Shown one piece after another: positions 59,844 to 64,000 of a stretch of DNA of 64,000 bases. This stretch comes from Strongyloides papillosus (Eukaryota; Nematoda; Chromadorea; Rhabditida; Strongyloididae). A program made the translations under genes and the position numbers. The stretch is from NCBI GenBank assembly GCA_005656395.1, contig SRSI01000072.1, positions 62,001-126,000 on the forward strand, given 5' to 3'. The notes beneath the pieces are model-generated. The model was not told where the DNA came from. It worked only from the letters and a program-made list of their open reading frames with translations, and made no database searches. Each line of letters starts with the position of its first letter. Position 1 is the first letter of the stretch.

Positions 59844-60456
59844 GTTAATATTTTACGATATTTACGATATAAATTAAGTTATTTTTGCTCTTAAGAAATT
59901 TTACTATAGTTATAATAAAAAGTATATAGTGTTTACTTTAAGAATAATAACTTAACACAATAAAAAAAGTTATTAATTTACTATTTCAATCCTAGGATAG
60001 ATAGCAAATCTAAAAAAAAATCATAAAATTAGTGGTATTCTTGTATATAATGTATAAAATTAAAAAATAAGAAAACAAATTTTGTTTTCATAATGGCATT
60101 TTTCAAATTATCTGATTTTTATAAATAAAAAGCTAAAATATGTATTTCTTTAACTTGAGAGAAAAATGGGAATCAAAAGTCTTATTATATCATTAGCAAA
60201 GTTATCTTTTAAAAACATCTTTATTTTAGTTACTTTTTTTTGTATAATTTAAGTCAATAATTACCTTCTCTAGAGTTAATAAAAGTTTTCGTTTATGACT
60301 TATTGAAAGGTACATTCGGTAATCAGAATTAAACATAATAATACAGTGTGTGATTAATAACTAACCAAATTAAAAACAAAGAAACTGGCGACTGTTTTAT
60401 TAGTAGACATATTCTAGTAAAATATAATAAAAGATTAAACAAAGACATCTGAAAAA
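59844..60456. other. AT-rich intergenic DNA
   Basis: Nothing recognised. Confidence 0.4.
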
Positions 60457-61152
60457 ATGTCTTCCCTGTTTACTGAAATTAAAAAAGTTATAAAATATAA
60501 ACTACAACCAGACGTAATCTGCAAGAACGGATCTATAGTTGGATTATTAAAGGTAAATAAAGAAAAAGTGGAATATTTATTATAATAATGTATTAAAACG
60601 AATCTAAAAAAAGAATAATTTTTAAATTTTGATTCATTGTAAAATGTATTGATAGGGTGGCATCATGTCTGAAACCGCCTCCGAAATAATACAATATACA
60701 TTTTGTCTTTATAAAAAGTATCAATATTTTATTATGTAAAGTATGTTTAACTTAATATGACATTTACATTAAATATTACTTCAATAATTAATGATAAACA
60801 TAAAAAAGAGTAACGATTTAAAATAATTTCGGTAAATTGTACTATTGCAGTTACAATTGATTTTTAGTACTAGAAAACACCAAAAGTCATGTCATTTTTC
60901 AATTTTAATGTTACTTTTTTATAGATTTAAACATATAACAATCAAAGCATTGATAAAGCACTATTATAGTGACTTAAATAAAAATTTAGCCTTATATTTC
61001 AGGTATTACTAGATTTTAGACCTACAAAAAATCAAATTATAGAAAAATTATTGTATTTTAATAGCCGTACGTTACGACAACTAGGATGTCTTAAAAAACG
61101 ATTCAATGGAGAATTAATAACTTTTTGTATATACAGGGTGTCTCATAATTAA
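60457..61152 (+). CDS. Possible small two-exon gene ending in an inserted element
   Basis: Exon 1 (60457-60552, MSSLFTEIKKVIKYKLQPD... to GLLK) ends at GTAAAT. Exon 2 begins at 61003 after TTTCAG and reads VLLDFRPTKNQIIEKLLYFN, then LRQLGCLKKRFNGELITF. Phase is preserved and the exons are less AT-rich than the 450-bp intron. The frame then runs into the inverted-repeat element at 61134 and stops at TAA 61150-61152. Without that insertion it would stop a few codons after the same point, so the insertion barely changes the end. Family unknown; could be the 5' end of a larger gene. Confidence 0.35.
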
Positions 61153-62580
61153 CTCCCCACCTGCGAGAGCTTATAACTTTTTTCTACGAAGAGATAAAAA
61201 CGTGAAATTTTGCAGGTTAGTAGAACTAAGAGACAATATTTTTTATTTTTTTTATTTTTAAGAAATTATGGTCCCATCCGGACTTATGGCTATTTTAAAA
61301 AAATGTGTTTTTTTCGCCTTTATGAGTACGTAACTTTTTTATATGAAGAGATATTTAGATGATTTTTTTACAGATCGTAAGCTCAACTTCTTTTGTACAA
61401 GAATCCTCAATATCATAAATATTGAACTTTATTAACATTGTTTAATTTTTAGTTAAATCAAAAAAACCACGATTTTTGTCAAAATTTCGTAGTTTTTTCA
61501 AAATTAAAGCTCATTGAGAAGATTCTCGCAAAAGTCTTATCATTATTCTGATGGAATTAACGAAGTTCTATCGAATGAGTATAGTGCCATTAAAATCAAA
61601 TGCTATTGACGAAAGTTATGACTTACCAAAGATCACAAATTTCGTACTTTTGGTAAAAAATTAAGTTATAAACACTATTTTTTTTAACATATTTAATACC
61701 TAATAGTATTATTTTCATCAATAAAGTATGCTAATTTAAGGTATATTGCTCATATGTCCATATTCGGCCAAAAAATCCCAATAATTTTTATCACTTAAAT
61801 TTTTTTAAAAATTATTTTTCTTAACATTTATTGCAATTTATCTGCATTTTATACTATTTTACATCATAATTGCCCTATAAGAGCATTTTTATGCATCTTT
61901 AAAAAATTTCGTATTTTCGACCTTGTTCTCATTGGATTTATGTTCGAAATTTGAACAATTAGCAATAAAAAATAGAATAATATTTCAACTATTTTCAATA
62001 AAAAATCATTATCGATGTTGAAAAATTGAAAGAAATAGCATACTTTTTTTCAAATATTAAAGAAAATGAAAAATTAGACTATTTTTGAATTGTCATAACT
62101 TTCTTGAAACTTATCACTAGAAAACAAGATTATTATCGTTAGATAGTGCATCGTTTACTCTATTAGAATAATGATAAAGCTGTTGCGAGAATTTTCTCAA
62201 TGAGCTTTAATTTTGAAAAAACTATGAAATTTTGACAAAAATCGTGGTTTTTTTGATTTAACTAAAAATTAAACAATGTTAATAAAGTTCAATATTTATG
62301 ATATTGAGGATTCTTGTACAAAAGAAGTTGAGCTTTCGATCTGTAAAAAAATCATTTAAATATCTCTTCATATAAAAAAGTTACGTACTCATAAAGGCGA
62401 AAAAAACACATTTTTTTAAAATGGCCATAAGTCCGGATGGGACCATAATTTTTTAAAAATAAAAAAAATAAAAAATATTGTCTCTTAGTTCTACTAACTT
62501 GCAAAATTTCACGTTTTTATCTCTTCGTAGAAAAAAGTTATAAGCTCTCGCAGGTGGGGAGTTAATTATGAGACACCCTG
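61134..62580. mobile_element. 1,447-bp long-inverted-repeat element, copy 2
   Basis: Same ends (CAGGGTGTCT...AGACACCCTG), same length and same flanking TA as copy 1 but opposite orientation: its left centre (AAAGTCTTATCATTATTCTG) matches the inverted right centre of copy 1. The two copies differ at only scattered bases, implying recent activity of the family. Confidence 0.85.
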
Positions 62581-62582
62581 TA

Positions 62583-64000
62583 TATATAACTCTTTGATAT
62601 ATATAAATTTAATAGTTTTATTCTTTTTCTATAATATATTTCAAGATTGTTTCTGGATCATAAGTTAAAAAAAATTTAAATGATTTATATGATCACCATT
62701 GTTTATTGTAACTTTTTTTCGAAAAATAAACGTTTGTTTCTCAAAAACCATTTAAACTTTTTTAACTTTCAATATTTTCTTATAATATTCTGATTGTTTA
62801 ATATCTCAACTTCTTTTCTATAAAGTATATAAAAACCCATTGTTAAAAGTTAATATAAATAAGGTTATAAAACATTAAATATTATGTATTTTTGTTCATA
62901 TTTGAAAAGATTTAAAATAAATTTCTACAACTTTTTTATACTTAACATAATATGAAAAGCAAATAGTTAAAGAATATTACTAATTGAAATTTTATAAGAT
63001 TAAACTTTTGTTATATGTGTTACAAAAATTACATCAATTTTAAAAGTTTTAAACTTCTTAATGTTGATAAATTTAAATAAAATAGTCACTACAAAAAAAT
63101 ATATTGTATTATACATAATTGACTTAAAACAATTATTCTTTTTTTACTTTAAAAAAATTAGGTTCTTAAAATTTAAAGTAGTTTAGAAAAAAATATCGTT
63201 TGCTGAAAAAGTTATGTTTTTTTTAATAAAAAGAAAGTATAGGAAATTAACATTCACATAAATTTCTATAACTTTTTTTAATGTAAGATTAAAAAACGAT
63301 TATGAAATAATTTGTATAAAAAACGTGAGGCTATCAAATTTATATTATATCATAAAATTTTATAAAGTTATTAATGTTCACTTTGGTCGCCTATTTTTGA
63401 GACACTCTGTAAAATATAATCGTAAACTAAATTATCTTGTCAAGGATATTAACGTAAACATTTGAAAAGTGTAACTTTTTCAAAATTTAATATTATTTGT
63501 AATTTATACTTATCTAATAACTAAATTAATTTTCTACAACATTTTTCAAGATTAATTATTAAATATTAATTCTAAATAAAATTATGAAACATTAAAAATT
63601 GCTCATTTTTTCATAAAGAAAATAACTTAAATTATTTCTATAAAAAACTAAGATCAAATATACAACTACAATCTCTTATTAATTAGATTTTTACAATTAA
63701 ATATTTGTTGCTCTCTAATATTACAAATATGAATACTTTTAAACTCCTAAATTTGCAATTTTGAAAATTATTTGAAAAACTTTCATTTAAAAAGTATTCA
63801 AACATTACTTACAGCTAACATCTTTTAACGAACCTTCAAATATGGTGCAGAAAAACATTTGGGATACTAGATGAGTATAATATTGTGAAAAAGTATTATG
63901 CTTTTAAAAAGTTATATTATCTTAGAAAATTAGCAAATCTCGAAATTCTTAGAAAATATAGCAATTCTATATACGTTTTGTAGTTAAATTGTAAATTAAC
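62583..64000. other. AT-rich DNA to the window end
   Basis: No gene seen. TTTTTGAGACACTCTGTA at about 63395-63412 resembles one end of the 1,447-bp family and may be a decayed terminus of a related element. Confidence 0.4.

Noticed and set aside
1..64000. tRNA, rRNA, CRISPR or bacterial operon signals
   Set aside because: None recognisable by eye; introns and gene families are eukaryotic.

Overview
The window is very AT-rich eukaryotic DNA. It has short spliceosomal introns (36-55 nt in the best-supported genes), decayed copies of metazoan genes, and many transposable elements. The PKC-epsilon-type C2 domain, the DUF229 sulfatase-like protein, the ALDH8A1-like dehydrogenase and the mariner remnant together suggest a small-genome ecdysozoan, most likely a nematode of the Strongyloides type. 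That is an inference from family resemblance and base composition, not a firm identification. No rRNA, tRNA or CRISPR was seen.

Layout. 1-5.3 kb is AT-rich DNA with a tandem repeat of about 523 bp. 5.3-11.74 kb is a nearly complete Helitron. It has an N-terminal C76-like cysteine protease, then HUH Rep and Pif1-type helicase, and one in-frame TAA splits its zinc finger. A hairpin plus CTGG marks a likely 3' end. 11.76-16.63 kb is a decayed Ty3/gypsy element with TGATA...TATCA LTRs and a second RNase H downstream of integrase. 21.65-24.22 kb is a young non-autonomous LTR element. Its two 137-bp LTRs read as identical, and a single ORF fuses a Gag-like region to an integrase-like region with no protease or reverse transcriptase. 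24.66-25.9 kb holds a mariner remnant and a MITE.

28.5-41.2 kb is a graveyard of truncated or broken host-type genes: ALDH8A1-like twice, PKC C2, DUF229, and four pieces of an unusual EEAD-motif DEAD-box paralogue. The two ALDH copies sit in a near-perfect inverted duplication with arms of about 2.24 kb around the one intact EEAD-box gene.

41.5-48.7 kb is the most unusual part. Four genes lie on the same strand, three with introns that join into clean reading frames: an unknown 461-aa protein, an unknown 403-aa protein, a CK1-like kinase of 531 aa, and a 594-aa transposon-type protein. The whole block is peppered with ACGCA: 31 copies by my count, all on one strand, in all three codon frames and in an intergenic gap. 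The pentamer is nearly absent elsewhere. The motif begins and ends with the gene block, so I read the block as one unit, possibly a composite mobile element carrying a kinase. 49.7-53.3 kb appears to hold decayed relatives of its first two genes.

53.4-64 kb is non-coding except for one possible small two-exon gene. It carries two 1,447-bp elements with long inverted repeats in opposite orientations, a solo LTR with a perfect 14-bp hairpin, and another inverted-repeat element.
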